A stretch of 34,584 nucleotides of DNA from Lentisphaerae bacterium ADurb.Bin082 (GCA_002070945.1 MWEG01000024.1:1-34584), one strand, 5' to 3'. Counted from the first letter of the stretch, positions 23,823 to 33,458 are shown. The notes: a model not told the origin generated them from the sequence alone. Translations and numbers: made by a program.

Positions 23823-24107
23823 TCAATGTTCAACGGCTGACCGATTACACACAAGCAGACTCATAGGCGTAACCACTCGCACTGGCGATTCTTCCAGCGC
23901 AAGATTGGCGTGATATCCGAAATCCTCCCCCTGGCTGATACCTCTCTTAAGCAAGGCATCAATCCCCTCCTGCTGCGTATATGGAAACCGAAGCAGAAAC
24001 TGGCCTGTTGTCCAAGTAGCGAAACGGCAAAAGCCATCTGGACTGTCGGCGTCGCGAATGGCTTTTTGTTGCGCTTGAGTTATTGTAATGCAAGGTTCGC
24101 CAGCGGC
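23823..24107 (-). pseudogene. Decayed or 5'-truncated ORF, family unknown
   Basis: On the minus strand the frame between TAG (24108-24110) and the TGA at 23823-23825 is open for 94 codons. It reads like real protein: AIRDADSPDGFCRFATW, FLLRFPYTQQEGIDALLKR and DFGYHANLALEESPVRVV. It has no ATG, GTG or TTG near its beginning, so it looks like the C-terminal part of a lost gene. I do not recognise the family. It lies in the same AT-richer patch as the RhuM gene. Confidence 0.4.
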
Positions 24108-24296
24108 CTAATGCCCTGGATGGACTCCGCCCACTCACTGTCCACTAATTAATTACATTAACCAGCAATTCACCCTCCAACCCGGGAGACTGGCATGAGC
24201 GTACGAAAAGAATTCTAGCGCAGGATGCTGCGCCCTTTCGTCACAACTGGCGACCACATTGTTGTTCGGCATAATAACCCTTTGTCTAAGGTAAGT

Positions 24297-24302
24297 AGGA
24301 GG
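24297..24302 (+). promoter_or_regulatory. Consensus Shine-Dalgarno AGGAGG
   Basis: A perfect AGGAGG six bases before ATG 24309. It settles the start of the large LamG protein at a codon that begins a good signal peptide, rather than the longer frame from 24225. Confidence 0.8.
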
Positions 24303-24308
24303 TACGGC

Positions 24309-27300
24309 ATGAGATGGACTATTCTAATGATGGCACTGCTGGGCTGTGCGCTGTTAACGCAAGGCCAGGCACTTGACCATGATCCGGCGCTCTTGGGCTA
24401 CTGGCCATTCGAGGAGGGCTACGGCGTCTTCAGTGCTGACAAGGGGCCACTGGGTCGTGATGCGATGCTGCGCGGCGCCTCGTGGGCCAGCGGCGACTTT
24501 GGCAAAGCCGTACATGGCAACGGCAAAAATGCCTTTGTATCACTGCCGTCGATGCCTGATCTGAATGGTTCAGATGAGCTGAGCCTGTCCGTGTGGGTGT
24601 ACTGGGAAGATGGCGGGCGTTATCCGAATATCCTGAGCGCAGGATGGAATCCCGGCGGCTTCATGATCTTTGTGGCTGACGACCATTGCAGTTTTCGCAT
24701 GGGGCGTCCAGGTCATCGCGCCGGCGCACCCGGCCAGGAATGGCGGGAAATCTCAGCGCCGATCGCGAGCAGCTTGCCCAAGAATCGCTGGGTGCACATC
24801 GGCGTGACTTTCAGCCGCCCAGACATTTGCACTTACCTTGATGGCAAGCCCGTCGGCAAAGCCAAATGGGACTACCCGGTAGCTACGGACGGCGAAATCC
24901 AGCTGGGACGATGGCACGGTGACACGACCCACCAAGGACTGATCGACGAACTGCGCATCTATAAACGCGCCCTGAGCAGTGACGAAATAGCTAAATTGGC
25001 AGACGGAACATCTCGCACCAAAAGCGGATACGAAATCAAAGAGGAGAAACCGGCCATGCAGGAAATCGCTCGTTGGGAGACCAGTAACGCAATCTTCACA
25101 GTCTGCGAAGACGGCCAGCTGCACTCCTGTCGTCTCAAGGCAACAGCAGACAGCCCTGAACGAGAGCTGCTCAGCGCGTCAGCGCTCCTGGGCTACGTGA
25201 CTTTGGAAGACGGCCAAACCCTCTATGGCCGCCGTGCAAGCGTGGACGACGCAGGCCGCCTAATCATCAGCTTCAGCCGCCAGAGCGGCTATGTGCGCCT
25301 GGTGCCTCGGGTCGAAGCGGATTATGTGGTGCTGACAGTGGACGAGGTAACCATGCCCAATGTCAAGAACGTCTATTTCTGCCAGCTGTCAACGGTGATG
25401 GACCGCTATGTCGGGTGGATGGCCGGGCTGGCTTCCGATGACGACGCCGGGCTTTGCCTGCGTAGCCTGTCCCTTGGCGTTGATACGCGCTTCTCCAATA
25501 AACCGCCGCATCTGCAAGCATGGACAACGGCTGAACACGGTCTCTGCGGCCACAGCATCGCTCTGCTGGCAGCGCCGCGCTCACGCCTGCGCCCCCTGCT
25601 GCAAGACATGGCCAAACGCGAAGCCGTGCCACATTCCGCGCATGGCGGACCCTTTGCAGCAGACTCGCCAGCCACGCGCGGCTCCTATCTCTTTGCCGAC
25701 CTGGCAGCGAGGCAGGCGGACGACTGGATTGACCTGGCGCGACGCGGCGGCTTCATGTTCATCCACCTCCACGGCTGGTGGCGTACGCTCGGCCATTATG
25801 ACATCAACCCTCGCTATTTTCCAGACGGCCTGGAGGAAATGAAAGCGACGGTGGCAAAAATCCATGCAGCTGGCTTGCGGGCGGGCATTCATACGCTCAC
25901 GGCTTGCATTGATCCTCGGGATTCCTGGGTGACGCCGCGTCCATCGCCAGACCTGATCGCCAGCGCACGCTACACCCTGGCGCGGCCTTTCAACGCTGAA
26001 GACCGCACGCTCTATGTGAAGGAAAAGCCCGTGCCCGGCCATGAGCTGGTCTGGACGTATTCCAGCAATGGCAATGCAATACGCATCGGCGAAGAAATCA
26101 TCCGCTACTCGGCCATATCCCACGAAGAACCCTACGCATTCAAAGAGTGCGAACGAGGCGTTTTCGGCACTGCCGTCACCGCCCATGCGGCTGGCGCGAC
26201 CGCAGATTACTTACAGCAGCGTTACATCGCTTTCTATCCCGAACCCGACAGCGCTCTGGCTGACGAACTCGCCGACGCTGTCGCCAACGTGTACAACACC
26301 TGCGGCCTGGATATGCTCTACTTCGACGGCTCAGAGGGCATGCGCAGCCGCTATGGCATCGACACCATGCGCTGGAAAATCTTTCAGCGCTTGCAGCCCG
26401 GCGGCGTGAGCGAAGCGAGCTGTCATGGCCATAACAACTGGTGGTTCCATTCGCGCCTTGGCGCGTGGGACCACCCCGTGTGGGCGATGAAGCAGTTCCA
26501 CGACGACCATATCCGCATCGCCTCGCGCTATCGCAAGACCGACCTTGTCGAACCCCAGCTGGGCTGGTGGGCGCCGCGGGGGCCGACGAACATAGCGCGA
26601 GGGCATTTTGTGGATGAAATGGAATACTTTGGCGCCAAGAATCTCGCCATGGACGGCCCGATGTCCATCCAAGGCGTCAATGTGTCCCGACGTCCCCCCA
26701 ACGGTCGCCAGGAGGACATGTTCACCATCTTAGGCTGGTACGAACGGCTGCGCCTGGCGCGCTATTTTGACGCCGCGACGCTGGAACGCATTGCTGAGCC
26801 TGGGCAGGATTTCCGCTTGCGCCAGGACAGCGACGGCCAGTGGCGCTTCACACCCGTGGCGATGATCAAACGCCGCCTCACGGGGCTGAATCCGCAAGGC
26901 GTGGCCTGGACAGCGAGCAATCCCCATGCCGCACAGCCGCTGCGCGCCCGCATTGAGGCATTGTACAGCCTGGCGCCGGTGGATGACAAACGAGCCGTCA
27001 TGCTGATTGATTTCAGCGAAGACGGCGCTTATAGTCAGACCTGCGCGTCAGACGTGAGGCTGGCGCTTGAGCCCGTCACTGAGGACACGCGCGGAGCAGC
27101 GCGCAATCTGCGCTTGCGGGCGACAAGCAAGCGCACCAGCTCCCGCGGCGCCTGGGCAATGCTTGGCCGCAGCTATGACCACCCCTACCACAAAATGGGC
27201 ACAGGCCAGGGCGTGGGGCTGTGGGTGAAGGGCGATGGCTCTGGTGCGCTGCTCAATGTGCAACTGCGCACGCCAGCGGTCTATGGTGGAGCTATCGCAG

Positions 27301-28784
27301 ACCATTACGTTGACCTGGATTTCACTGGTTGGCGCTACGTCGAACTGCTACTGCGCGAACGCGATGCCGAGCGTTTGACAGATTACGAGTGGCCCTACCG
27401 CGCCACCGGCGGCAGCCATGCCGTATACCGCAATGCCATTCGCGCCGACGCAGTGTCCGAAATCAACGTCTTCATCAACGAGATTCCGGCAGGCGGCGCA
27501 GTCGATGTGGTGATCAGCCCCATCTTCAGTCTACCCGCACTGAAAAATGTCCTGAGCGATCTGTCACTGGCACTCAATGGCCAGCAGCTGACATTGCCCT
27601 GGGCGCTGACATCGGGCGACTACGTGGAAATCGAGGGGCCGGATGGCATAGCCTACTACAATGAACGCGGCGAACTCCAAGACCGCGTCAAGCCCGAGAC
27701 GCTGCCTGCCTTCACAGCCGGCGATAACACTATCACGCTCTCTGCCAAAGGGATGGATGGCCTAAACACGCGCGCGGAACTAACGGTCTGCCCGCTGGGC
27801 GAGCCCTTCGGGAAAATGGCTGAAAAACCCGATTGGAGCGCACTGGCTCAAGAATACGAGATGACGCGCCTAATCACCGCGAAAGACCTCGCTAGCAACG
27901 ACAACAGCTGGACGATCATTGGCCGCGCTGGCGCGACCCGGCCGCGGCTGGAAATCGAAATCGAAGCGCAGACTATCGGCGCTGCGAGCGAAGCCCATAA
28001 CGCGCCCGACGCACGCATAGTCGATGACTGCGCGGCCTTGGACGAATACCGTGCGTCAGAACGCAACGACTACGCTAAATTCGCATACGATTCGGAGAAC
28101 CAGGGTATAACCGCCAAGCCGGGAGTGACGTTTACAACGGCGGCGGCAACAAGCCCCTATTCCAAGGACGGCGCACTGCGCTTCACAGCGACGAGCGCGC
28201 GCCAGGACAATGGCGGCTGGGCAGCGATTGGCCGACGTTTTGCGCAACCCATGGACTTGAGCGGCGCCACCGCGCTGTCCTTCTGGCTCCATGGCGACGG
28301 CGGCAACTACTCCTTTAAGGTACAGTTGCGGGATGTGAAGGGCGTATGGCATGACATGGTGACGCGCGTTTATTTCACCGGCTGGCAGCTGTGCAGCTTC
28401 CCGCTGAATGATGTCAAACTCGACTTGAGCGCAATCGAATACATCCTGTACTTCTATAATTCGCTCGCCAGCGGGCAGACGGCGACCTGCCTGATAGACG
28501 ACGTCAAGGCCGTGACAGCGGCCTACAGCCTGGATACGCCAGTGCTGACAGTGGCCGGCCAGGACTACGCATTCCCAGTGCGCCTGGCGGCAGGTCAACG
28601 CCTGCGCTGCCGCGATGGACGGCATTGGCAGCTGCTGGACACCCGCAGCCAGGAAATGGCGTCCGGCGACCTGCCGACGCCTCTGCCGACGCTGCCGCCC
28701 GGCCCGTCGACGCTGCGCCTGGCAGTGAAAGACACCGGCGATCGGGACTTCAAACTCCTGCTAAGGGCAGTAAAGGTATATTGA
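24309..28784 (+). CDS. Large secreted LamG / barrel / CBM-like polysaccharide-active protein
   Basis: Predicted 1491-aa secreted protein with a signal peptide (MRWTILMMALLGCALL..., cleavage after about residue 22). Residues about 25-235 form a LamG/concanavalin-type jelly roll (LLGYWPFEEGYGVFSADKG, LSVWVYW, GLIDELRIYKRALSSDEI). The middle (about 470-690) looks like a TIM barrel of the glycoside-hydrolase type: FMFIHLHGWW, HAAGLRAGIHTLT and CGLDMLYFDGSEG, with an inserted beta-rich stretch (about 555-635). Near 950-1075 and 1280-1410 are two related galactose-binding/CBM-like domains sharing RAT/TATS...GAWA/GWA..GR and LWVKGDGS/FWLHGDGG motifs. It was probably built for polysaccharide degradation, though no CAZy family can be named and catalytic acids are unverified. 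It stands alone as a single-gene unit. Confidence 0.82.
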   Translation: MRWTILMMALLGCALLTQGQALDHDPALLGYWPFEEGYGVFSADKGPLGRDAMLRGASWASGDFGKAVHGNGKNAFVSLPSMPDLNGSDELSLSVWVYWEDGGRYPNILSAGWNPGGFMIFVADDHCSFRMGRPGHRAGAPGQEWREISAPIASSLPKNRWVHIGVTFSRPDICTYLDGKPVGKAKWDYPVATDGEIQLGRWHGDTTHQGLIDELRIYKRALSSDEIAKLADGTSRTKSGYEIKEEKPAMQEIARWETSNAIFTVCEDGQLHSCRLKATADSPERELLSASALLGYVTLEDGQTLYGRRASVDDAGRLIISFSRQSGYVRLVPRVEADYVVLTVDEVTMPNVKNVYFCQLSTVMDRYVGWMAGLASDDDAGLCLRSLSLGVDTRFSNKPPHLQAWTTAEHGLCGHSIALLAAPRSRLRPLLQDMAKREAVPHSAHGGPFAADSPATRGSYLFADLAARQADDWIDLARRGGFMFIHLHGWWRTLGHYDINPRYFPDGLEEMKATVAKIHAAGLRAGIHTLTACIDPRDSWVTPRPSPDLIASARYTLARPFNAEDRTLYVKEKPVPGHELVWTYSSNGNAIRIGEEIIRYSAISHEEPYAFKECERGVFGTAVTAHAAGATADYLQQRYIAFYPEPDSALADELADAVANVYNTCGLDMLYFDGSEGMRSRYGIDTMRWKIFQRLQPGGVSEASCHGHNNWWFHSRLGAWDHPVWAMKQFHDDHIRIASRYRKTDLVEPQLGWWAPRGPTNIARGHFVDEMEYFGAKNLAMDGPMSIQGVNVSRRPPNGRQEDMFTILGWYERLRLARYFDAATLERIAEPGQDFRLRQDSDGQWRFTPVAMIKRRLTGLNPQGVAWTASNPHAAQPLRARIEALYSLAPVDDKRAVMLIDFSEDGAYSQTCASDVRLALEPVTEDTRGAARNLRLRATSKRTSSRGAWAMLGRSYDHPYHKMGTGQGVGLWVKGDGSGALLNVQLRTPAVYGGAIADHYVDLDFTGWRYVELLLRERDAERLTDYEWPYRATGGSHAVYRNAIRADAVSEINVFINEIPAGGAVDVVISPIFSLPALKNVLSDLSLALNGQQLTLPWALTSGDYVEIEGPDGIAYYNERGELQDRVKPETLPAFTAGDNTITLSAKGMDGLNTRAELTVCPLGEPFGKMAEKPDWSALAQEYEMTRLITAKDLASNDNSWTIIGRAGATRPRLEIEIEAQTIGAASEAHNAPDARIVDDCAALDEYRASERNDYAKFAYDSENQGITAKPGVTFTTAAATSPYSKDGALRFTATSARQDNGGWAAIGRRFAQPMDLSGATALSFWLHGDGGNYSFKVQLRDVKGVWHDMVTRVYFTGWQLCSFPLNDVKLDLSAIEYILYFYNSLASGQTATCLIDDVKAVTAAYSLDTPVLTVAGQDYAFPVRLAAGQRLRCRDGRHWQLLDTRSQEMASGDLPTPLPTLPPGPSTLRLAVKDTGDRDFKLLLRAVKVY

Positions 28785-28999
28785 GGGCTGCCATCGGCCA
28801 ACATCTTGTTTTTGTGAAAGATTTTCTTCAAGTCAAAGCTTTTGTGCCGCCTCTACGAGGTTGGGGTGGCTCCCAGGTCATTCGAGCCAAGCGAGCGGTG
28901 ACCTGAAGCACCTAACCTATTAGTCTGCCGCTGCACGGCATACCCTAAAAATCTCAGTGGCGTCCTTGGTGTTCTTGGCGTCTTGGCGCCAAAAACTAA

Positions 29000-29027
29000 G
29001 GATTTTTGGATTGAATTCCAAAAATCC
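29000..29027 (+). terminator. AT-rich hairpin, possible terminator or repeat unit
   Basis: ggatttttgg (29000-29009) and ccaaaaatcc (29018-29027) are perfect 10-bp arms around an 8-base loop, 215 bases after the LamG gene. There is no T-run directly behind, so termination is uncertain. Confidence 0.3.
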
Positions 29028-29058
29028 TGATGTATTTTAGGATTGAATTCCAAAAATC
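29008..29058 (+). repeat. Two direct copies of a 19-bp unit
   Basis: ggattgaattccaaaaatc occurs exactly at 29008-29026 and 29040-29058, a spacing of 32 bases. The first copy overlaps the hairpin. Two units are too few to be a CRISPR array. Confidence 0.7.
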
Positions 29059-29101
29059 GGCAATGTGCGAAATCTTGTGACAGAAAGGGAGATTTGGCGT
29101 A

Positions 29102-29234
29102 GTGATTGTGCTGGTAGACGTCCCGGTAGTGCCCCTACAGGGCACCAGTTTTAGGGTATGCCTTCCCCCAGGCTAAAGCCTGGGGTTAAGCATGGTTAAG
29201 CGCCTACGGCGCAAACTGCATGCACAAATGCTTG
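29102..29234 (+). repeat. Multi-hairpin dispersed repeat, copy 2
   Basis: Same element as 9412-9535 in the opposite orientation. The three palindromes are gtgcccctacagggcac (29129-29145, one mismatch in the stem), ccccaggctaaagcctgggg (29166-29185) and gcgcc-tac-ggcgc (29200-29212), in the order expected for the inverted copy. Between the first two palindromes the copies differ most. Confidence 0.8.
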
Positions 29235-29393
29235 TTAAGCAGCTCACTATGAATCAGCAACATGTAGTTGCTGAAGCGGTATTTGACAGTACGCACAGGA
29301 GTCATGGCCAGCAGATGGGACCAATCTCACATACATCAGCCTAAAAATCTACAAGCATTCATCACAAAACTTCGCACATTAACCAAAAATCAT

Positions 29394-29397
29394 GAGG
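29394..29397 (+). promoter_or_regulatory. Shine-Dalgarno GAGG fixing the ATPase start
   Basis: GAGG lies eight bases before ATG 29406. The 46-residue extension from 29268 has no such element and does not resemble the family. Confidence 0.55.
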
Positions 29398-29405
29398 TAA
29401 AGTCC

Positions 29406-30545
29406 ATGAAATACATCCATCGAACCTTGGAATCCGAGCTTGAGCGCCGTCTTTTTACCGGCAAGGCGCTGATTTTATACGGCCCGCGCCAGTGCGGCAA
29501 GACTACTTTGGTCAAGCATCTAACCGCAAAATACGGTGACGCCGTCCTCTGGTTGAATGGCGACAACCCAGCTACGCGCCATGCGCTCCACGAAATCACG
29601 ACTGCGAGATGGAAGCTCCTGCTTGGCAACTGCAAAATCATGGTGCTGGACGAAGCGCAACGCATCGACAATGTTGGTCTGGCTCTGAAGCTCCTTACGG
29701 ATGAGTTGCCTGATATTCAGGTCATCGCCACAGGTTCTTCTGCCTTTGAGTTGATGAACCGTACCGCCGAGCCACTAACCGGCCGAAAGTTCGAATACCG
29801 CTTATTTCCGTTCTCGTTCGGAGAGTTATGCGAAGAACACGGTCTTTTTGCAGAAAGCCAGAAACGCGAGAAACGCCTTCTCTTCGGAAGTTATCCCGAT
29901 GTCGTGGCCCATCCGGGCGATGAACAGCAACGCCTTAGTGAACTGGTCGGGAGCTACCTGTTCAAAGATATTTACGCCTTAGACGGCTTGAACCGTGCCA
30001 GTGTTTTTGACAAACTGGTCCGTGCCCTGGCCATGCAAATCGGCTCCGAGGTCAACTACAATGAACTGGCAGGGCTGACAGGAGCTGACAACAAAACCGT
30101 GGAACGCTACCTGGACCTGCTGACAAAATGCTATGTCATCTTCCCGTTAGGGGCGTACAGCAATAATCTTCGCAACGAAATCAAAAAGGGATTCAAAATC
30201 TTCTTCTGTGATCTTGGCATCCGCAACGCGATCATCAACAACTTTGCGCCACTGGATTCCCGGCACGATGCAGGAGGAATGTGGGAAAATTATCTGATCC
30301 TGGAACGAATGAAGAAAAATTTGAATCAGCCCTTTCCTCCGCGTTCTTTCTTCTGGCGAACAATGGCGCCGCAAAGCCACGAAATCGACTACCTTGAGGA
30401 AGCGCATGGCCAACTCCAGGCTTGGGAAATCAAGTCAAATCCCCTCGCCAAGGAGAAAATTCCGCTGACCTTTCGAAAAGCATATCCAGCGGCCCGGACT
30501 GGCATCGTGACCCCGAATAACTATGCCGAGTTCCTGCTGGATTGA
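29406..30545 (+). CDS. AAA-type ATPase with DUF4143 domain
   Basis: Predicted 379-aa cytosolic protein of the widespread AAA_14-DUF4143 group, whose cellular role is not established. Walker A is LYGPRQCGKTTLVK (residues about 26-39), Walker B IMVLDEAQRI (about 80-89), and ATGSSAFEL is the sensor region. FGSYPDVV and LVGSYLFKDI precede the DUF4143 part, which ends in GGMWENYLILERM and the basic-acidic IDYLEEAHGQLQAWEIK. The last motifs resemble a PD-(D/E)xK-like core (ID...E.K), as noted in some members. ATG 29406 is supported by GAGG. It follows the repeat-rich region. Such genes move frequently between bacteria. Confidence 0.88.
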   Translation: MKYIHRTLESELERRLFTGKALILYGPRQCGKTTLVKHLTAKYGDAVLWLNGDNPATRHALHEITTARWKLLLGNCKIMVLDEAQRIDNVGLALKLLTDELPDIQVIATGSSAFELMNRTAEPLTGRKFEYRLFPFSFGELCEEHGLFAESQKREKRLLFGSYPDVVAHPGDEQQRLSELVGSYLFKDIYALDGLNRASVFDKLVRALAMQIGSEVNYNELAGLTGADNKTVERYLDLLTKCYVIFPLGAYSNNLRNEIKKGFKIFFCDLGIRNAIINNFAPLDSRHDAGGMWENYLILERMKKNLNQPFPPRSFFWRTMAPQSHEIDYLEEAHGQLQAWEIKSNPLAKEKIPLTFRKAYPAARTGIVTPNNYAEFLLD

Positions 30546-30733
30546 GTTCGGCCTTCCGGCTCAGCCACGATGACCATCACCTCGCGAATTTGCATTGTCC
30601 TGGTGTGCCAAAGACGGGTTGAAGATATATTGTATGCCTTCTGCCTGGAATCGCCTGCTCCGACCTTGACCTCCTCCCCGGCGCCGACATCTTCTCGTCT
30701 CCCCTTTCTTCCGCCCCCCTCCGAACGCTTCCC

Positions 30734-32131
30734 ATGCGCCTCTTTCTGCAAAAACTCAAGCGCCGCCACTGCGACGGTCCCGGCGGCATCTCTGCTTTGC
30801 TGCCGATTGCCATTCCAATGATTGTGTCAAGCGTCTTTGACACGCTGATGACCTTCATCGACCGTCTGTTCATGGCCCATGTCGGCAAAGAACACATCGC
30901 CGCCTGCATGAGCGGCGGCATCACCTCGTGGCTCTGCCTGACTTTGTTCGCGGGCCTGATCGGCTATTCCTCCACGCTCGTCGCGCACCACTATGGCGCC
31001 AAGCGCTATGAAGAATGTCCCAAGGTCGTCTTCCAGGGCATCATCCTCGCTTTTGTCAGCTATCCGCTGGCTTTGGCGGCGTCTTATTTCGCGGCCATGT
31101 CCTTTGAGTGGGCCGGCCATGACCCCATCCAGATCGAACTGGAACGCAGATACTTCTGGTACATGGCCTTTGGCGGCATCCTCGCCCTGCTCCGGTCTGC
31201 TTTTGCCGCCTTTTTCGCTGGCATCGGCAAAACTAAAGTCATCATGCGCGCCAACGCCGCTGCCGTTGTCGTCAATATAATCGCCAACTACGTCTTGATC
31301 TTCGGCAAATTCGGCTTTCCCGCGCTGGGGATTGACGGCGCTGCCATTGGCACGCTTCTCTCAAGCGCCTGCATGACCGGCATCATCGGCGCGTCATTCT
31401 GGCGCCATGCCCGCCAGAAGCCCTTCCGAACCAAGCGTTTCGCCCGCCTGGACCCCTACAACCTCAAGGCCCTGCTCCGCTTCGGCGCGCCCAACGGCCT
31501 TGAAAACCTGCTTGGCATGGCATCCTTCGTCGCCATCAACTCTGCCATGCACAGCTACGGCGCTGACGCGGCCGCAGCCATCACCATCGTGTTCAGTTGG
31601 GACTTGGTCATGTTCTTCCCTCTCATCGGCCTGCAAGTCGGCGTCAGCACCTTAGTTGGACAGAATCTCGGCGCCGGTGACATTCCAGCGGCAGAACGCT
31701 CCGCCTATTCCGGCTTCAAGCTAACCTTTTGGTATTCAGCGCTGGGCGTCTTTTTCTTCTGCGCCTTTCCCCACCTGCTGGTCGGCGTATTCACGCCAGA
31801 CATCCCGGGCGTCGACTACCAGGCTGCGCGCGACCTGGCCATCCCCATGCTTCGAATCGCATCTCTGTATCTGATGTTTGACGGCGTCATGCTCATCGCC
31901 TCCGGCGCCCTGCGCGGCGCTGGAGACACCCTGGCCGTCATGCTGATCACCGTCAACCTCCATTGGATTTCCGCTGCCTTGGCCCTGGCTGGCGCCTACT
32001 ATTTCAATTGGCCGCCCACGACCGCATGGATCGCGCTGGTGATTTCCTTCATGCTCGGAAGCATCGTCCTCTGCATCCGCTTCAAGCAGGGAAAATGGAA
32101 GCAAATCCGCATGCTGGAACCGGCGGCTTGA
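30734..32131 (+). CDS. MATE-family multidrug/metabolite efflux transporter
   Basis: Predicted 465-aa inner-membrane protein with about twelve hydrophobic segments in two related halves, as in MATE antiporters that export organic cations with Na+ or H+. Family features are LLPIAIPMIVSSVFDTLMTFIDRLFMAHVG in the first helices, GYSSTLVAHHYGAK in the first half, and VGVSTLVGQNLGAG with ASGALRGAGDT in the second half. Length is typical (440-480). Start ATG 30734 lies 188 bases after the ATPase, and there is no strong ribosome site. It converges with the dihydroorotase 40 bases downstream. Substrate unknown. Confidence 0.9.
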   Translation: MRLFLQKLKRRHCDGPGGISALLPIAIPMIVSSVFDTLMTFIDRLFMAHVGKEHIAACMSGGITSWLCLTLFAGLIGYSSTLVAHHYGAKRYEECPKVVFQGIILAFVSYPLALAASYFAAMSFEWAGHDPIQIELERRYFWYMAFGGILALLRSAFAAFFAGIGKTKVIMRANAAAVVVNIIANYVLIFGKFGFPALGIDGAAIGTLLSSACMTGIIGASFWRHARQKPFRTKRFARLDPYNLKALLRFGAPNGLENLLGMASFVAINSAMHSYGADAAAAITIVFSWDLVMFFPLIGLQVGVSTLVGQNLGAGDIPAAERSAYSGFKLTFWYSALGVFFFCAFPHLLVGVFTPDIPGVDYQAARDLAIPMLRIASLYLMFDGVMLIASGALRGAGDTLAVMLITVNLHWISAALALAGAYYFNWPPTTAWIALVISFMLGSIVLCIRFKQGKWKQIRMLEPAA

Positions 32132-32171
32132 GCAGGACTCGCTGTTGCCCGCAACCATCCATCAACGCCGG

Positions 32172-33458
32172 TTACAGTCCATAACCAGCCGCACCCGTCC
32201 ATTTTCCTTGGACGAGGACGCCGACGACTTTGCCGCGGCAAGCCCAGCCGTCATACGGGCAATTATGCGACCGGGATGCAAATTCAGCCACTTTCAGGCG
32301 GTGCGGCGCATCCAGATCAAGTACCGTGACATCAGCAACAGCGCCGATGGTCATGGCGCCGACCGGCAGCCCCAGCAGCTCTCGCGGCCCCTGGGTAAAC
32401 AGCGACACCAGGCGGCTGAGGCTGAGAAAGCCGGTGTGATACAACCCGGTCAGGCACAGCGGCACGGCTGCTTCCAGGCCGACGATGCCAAACGGCGCTT
32501 CCAGCCAACCAGCGGCCTTTTCAGCCGCAGTATGCGGCGCGTGGTCAGTGGCAATGCAGGCAATCGTCCCGTCCAGCACTCCGGCCAAGAGCGCCTGGCG
32601 GTCGCTTTCTTCGCGCAGTGGCGGTGCCATCTTAGCGTTGACTCCATACACTGCGGCGGCAGCGTCAGTCAGAAACAAGTGATGCGGCGCGACTTCTCCG
32701 CTGACCGGCAATCCTTCCTGGCGGGCGGCCCGCAGCTCTTGCACGGCGCCGGCAGTGCTTAGATGCTGCAAATGCACCCGGCAGCCGGTTTCCCGCGCCA
32801 GGGCGATGTCCCGGGTGACAATCGCCTCTTCAGCCGAGCGCGGCTGTCCTGGCAATTGCAGCAGAGCGGCCGTAGCGCCTGCGTGCATAACGCCGGGCTT
32901 GGATAAGCCAATATCTTCGCAATGGTCGACTATCGGCAATCCCAGGGCGGCAGCGGCCTGCATGGCGGCCCGCATGACCGCACTGTCCTGCGGCGTGCTG
33001 CCGTCGTCCGTCAAAGCTGGTACTCCAGCTGCTTGCATGCTCGCATAACCTGCCAACTCTTTCCCGGCCCGACCCAGCGTCAGGGCACCTGCCTGCAAAA
33101 CATGCACCACGCCCCGCTCGGCAGCGGCTTGCCGCACGGCCTGCACCCTCTCCGCCGTGTCGATCGGCGGCGCCGTGTTCGGCATTGCCAGGACTGTCGT
33201 AAAACCGCCAGCCGCCGCTGCGCGCGTCGCGCTGCCAATGTCCTCCTTGTGCGTCTGCCCCGGTTCCCGCAAATGCACATGCAAATCAATGAAGCCAGGC
33301 GCCAGCACCAGCCCGCGCAAGTCGACCCGACGCGGTGACTTCAAGGACTCCAAGGCCGCAAACCGACCGTCGCGAATCCCTATCTCGCGAATCTCGTCTA
33401 TTCCGTTGACCGGATCAACCACTCGCGCCCCGCACAATACCATGTCTTGCTGCATCAT
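32172..33458 (-). CDS. pyrC: Dihydroorotase (class I)
   Basis: Predicted 428-aa amidohydrolase catalysing ring closure of carbamoyl-aspartate to dihydroorotate in pyrimidine synthesis. Metal-site motifs are all present: HVHLREPG (two His), TDDGS, DHCED, HLSTAG, and ATDHAPHT (catalytic Asp). Substrate and structural segments MPNTAP and PPLREE also match. The size and HVHLREPG pattern fit the class I type, about 425 aa, rather than the shorter E. coli class II enzyme. It starts at ATG 33458 (a second ATG follows directly) with GGCGGG just upstream. No other pyr gene is in view. Inactive PyrC-like homologues exist, but here the zinc ligands are intact. Confidence 0.93.
   Translation of the reverse strand: MMQQDMVLCGARVVDPVNGIDEIREIGIRDGRFAALESLKSPRRVDLRGLVLAPGFIDLHVHLREPGQTHKEDIGSATRAAAAGGFTTVLAMPNTAPPIDTAERVQAVRQAAAERGVVHVLQAGALTLGRAGKELAGYASMQAAGVPALTDDGSTPQDSAVMRAAMQAAAALGLPIVDHCEDIGLSKPGVMHAGATAALLQLPGQPRSAEEAIVTRDIALARETGCRVHLQHLSTAGAVQELRAARQEGLPVSGEVAPHHLFLTDAAAAVYGVNAKMAPPLREESDRQALLAGVLDGTIACIATDHAPHTAAEKAAGWLEAPFGIVGLEAAVPLCLTGLYHTGFLSLSRLVSLFTQGPRELLGLPVGAMTIGAVADVTVLDLDAPHRLKVAEFASRSHNCPYDGWACRGKVVGVLVQGKWTGAAGYGL

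Larger units (their letters stand above)
28785..29405. other. Repeat-rich intergenic region
   Basis: A stretch of 621 bases with no convincing gene. It contains a 14-bp inverted pair (ggcataccctaaaa at 28937-28950 and its complement at 29149-29162), a 10-bp hairpin (29000-29027), a 19-bp direct repeat (29008-29026 and 29040-29058), and copy 2 of the multi-hairpin repeat (29102-29234). Confidence 0.7.

Noticed and set aside
29008..29058. Possible short CRISPR array
   Set aside because: Only two 19-bp units at 32-bp spacing, no further repeats and no cas gene in the window.
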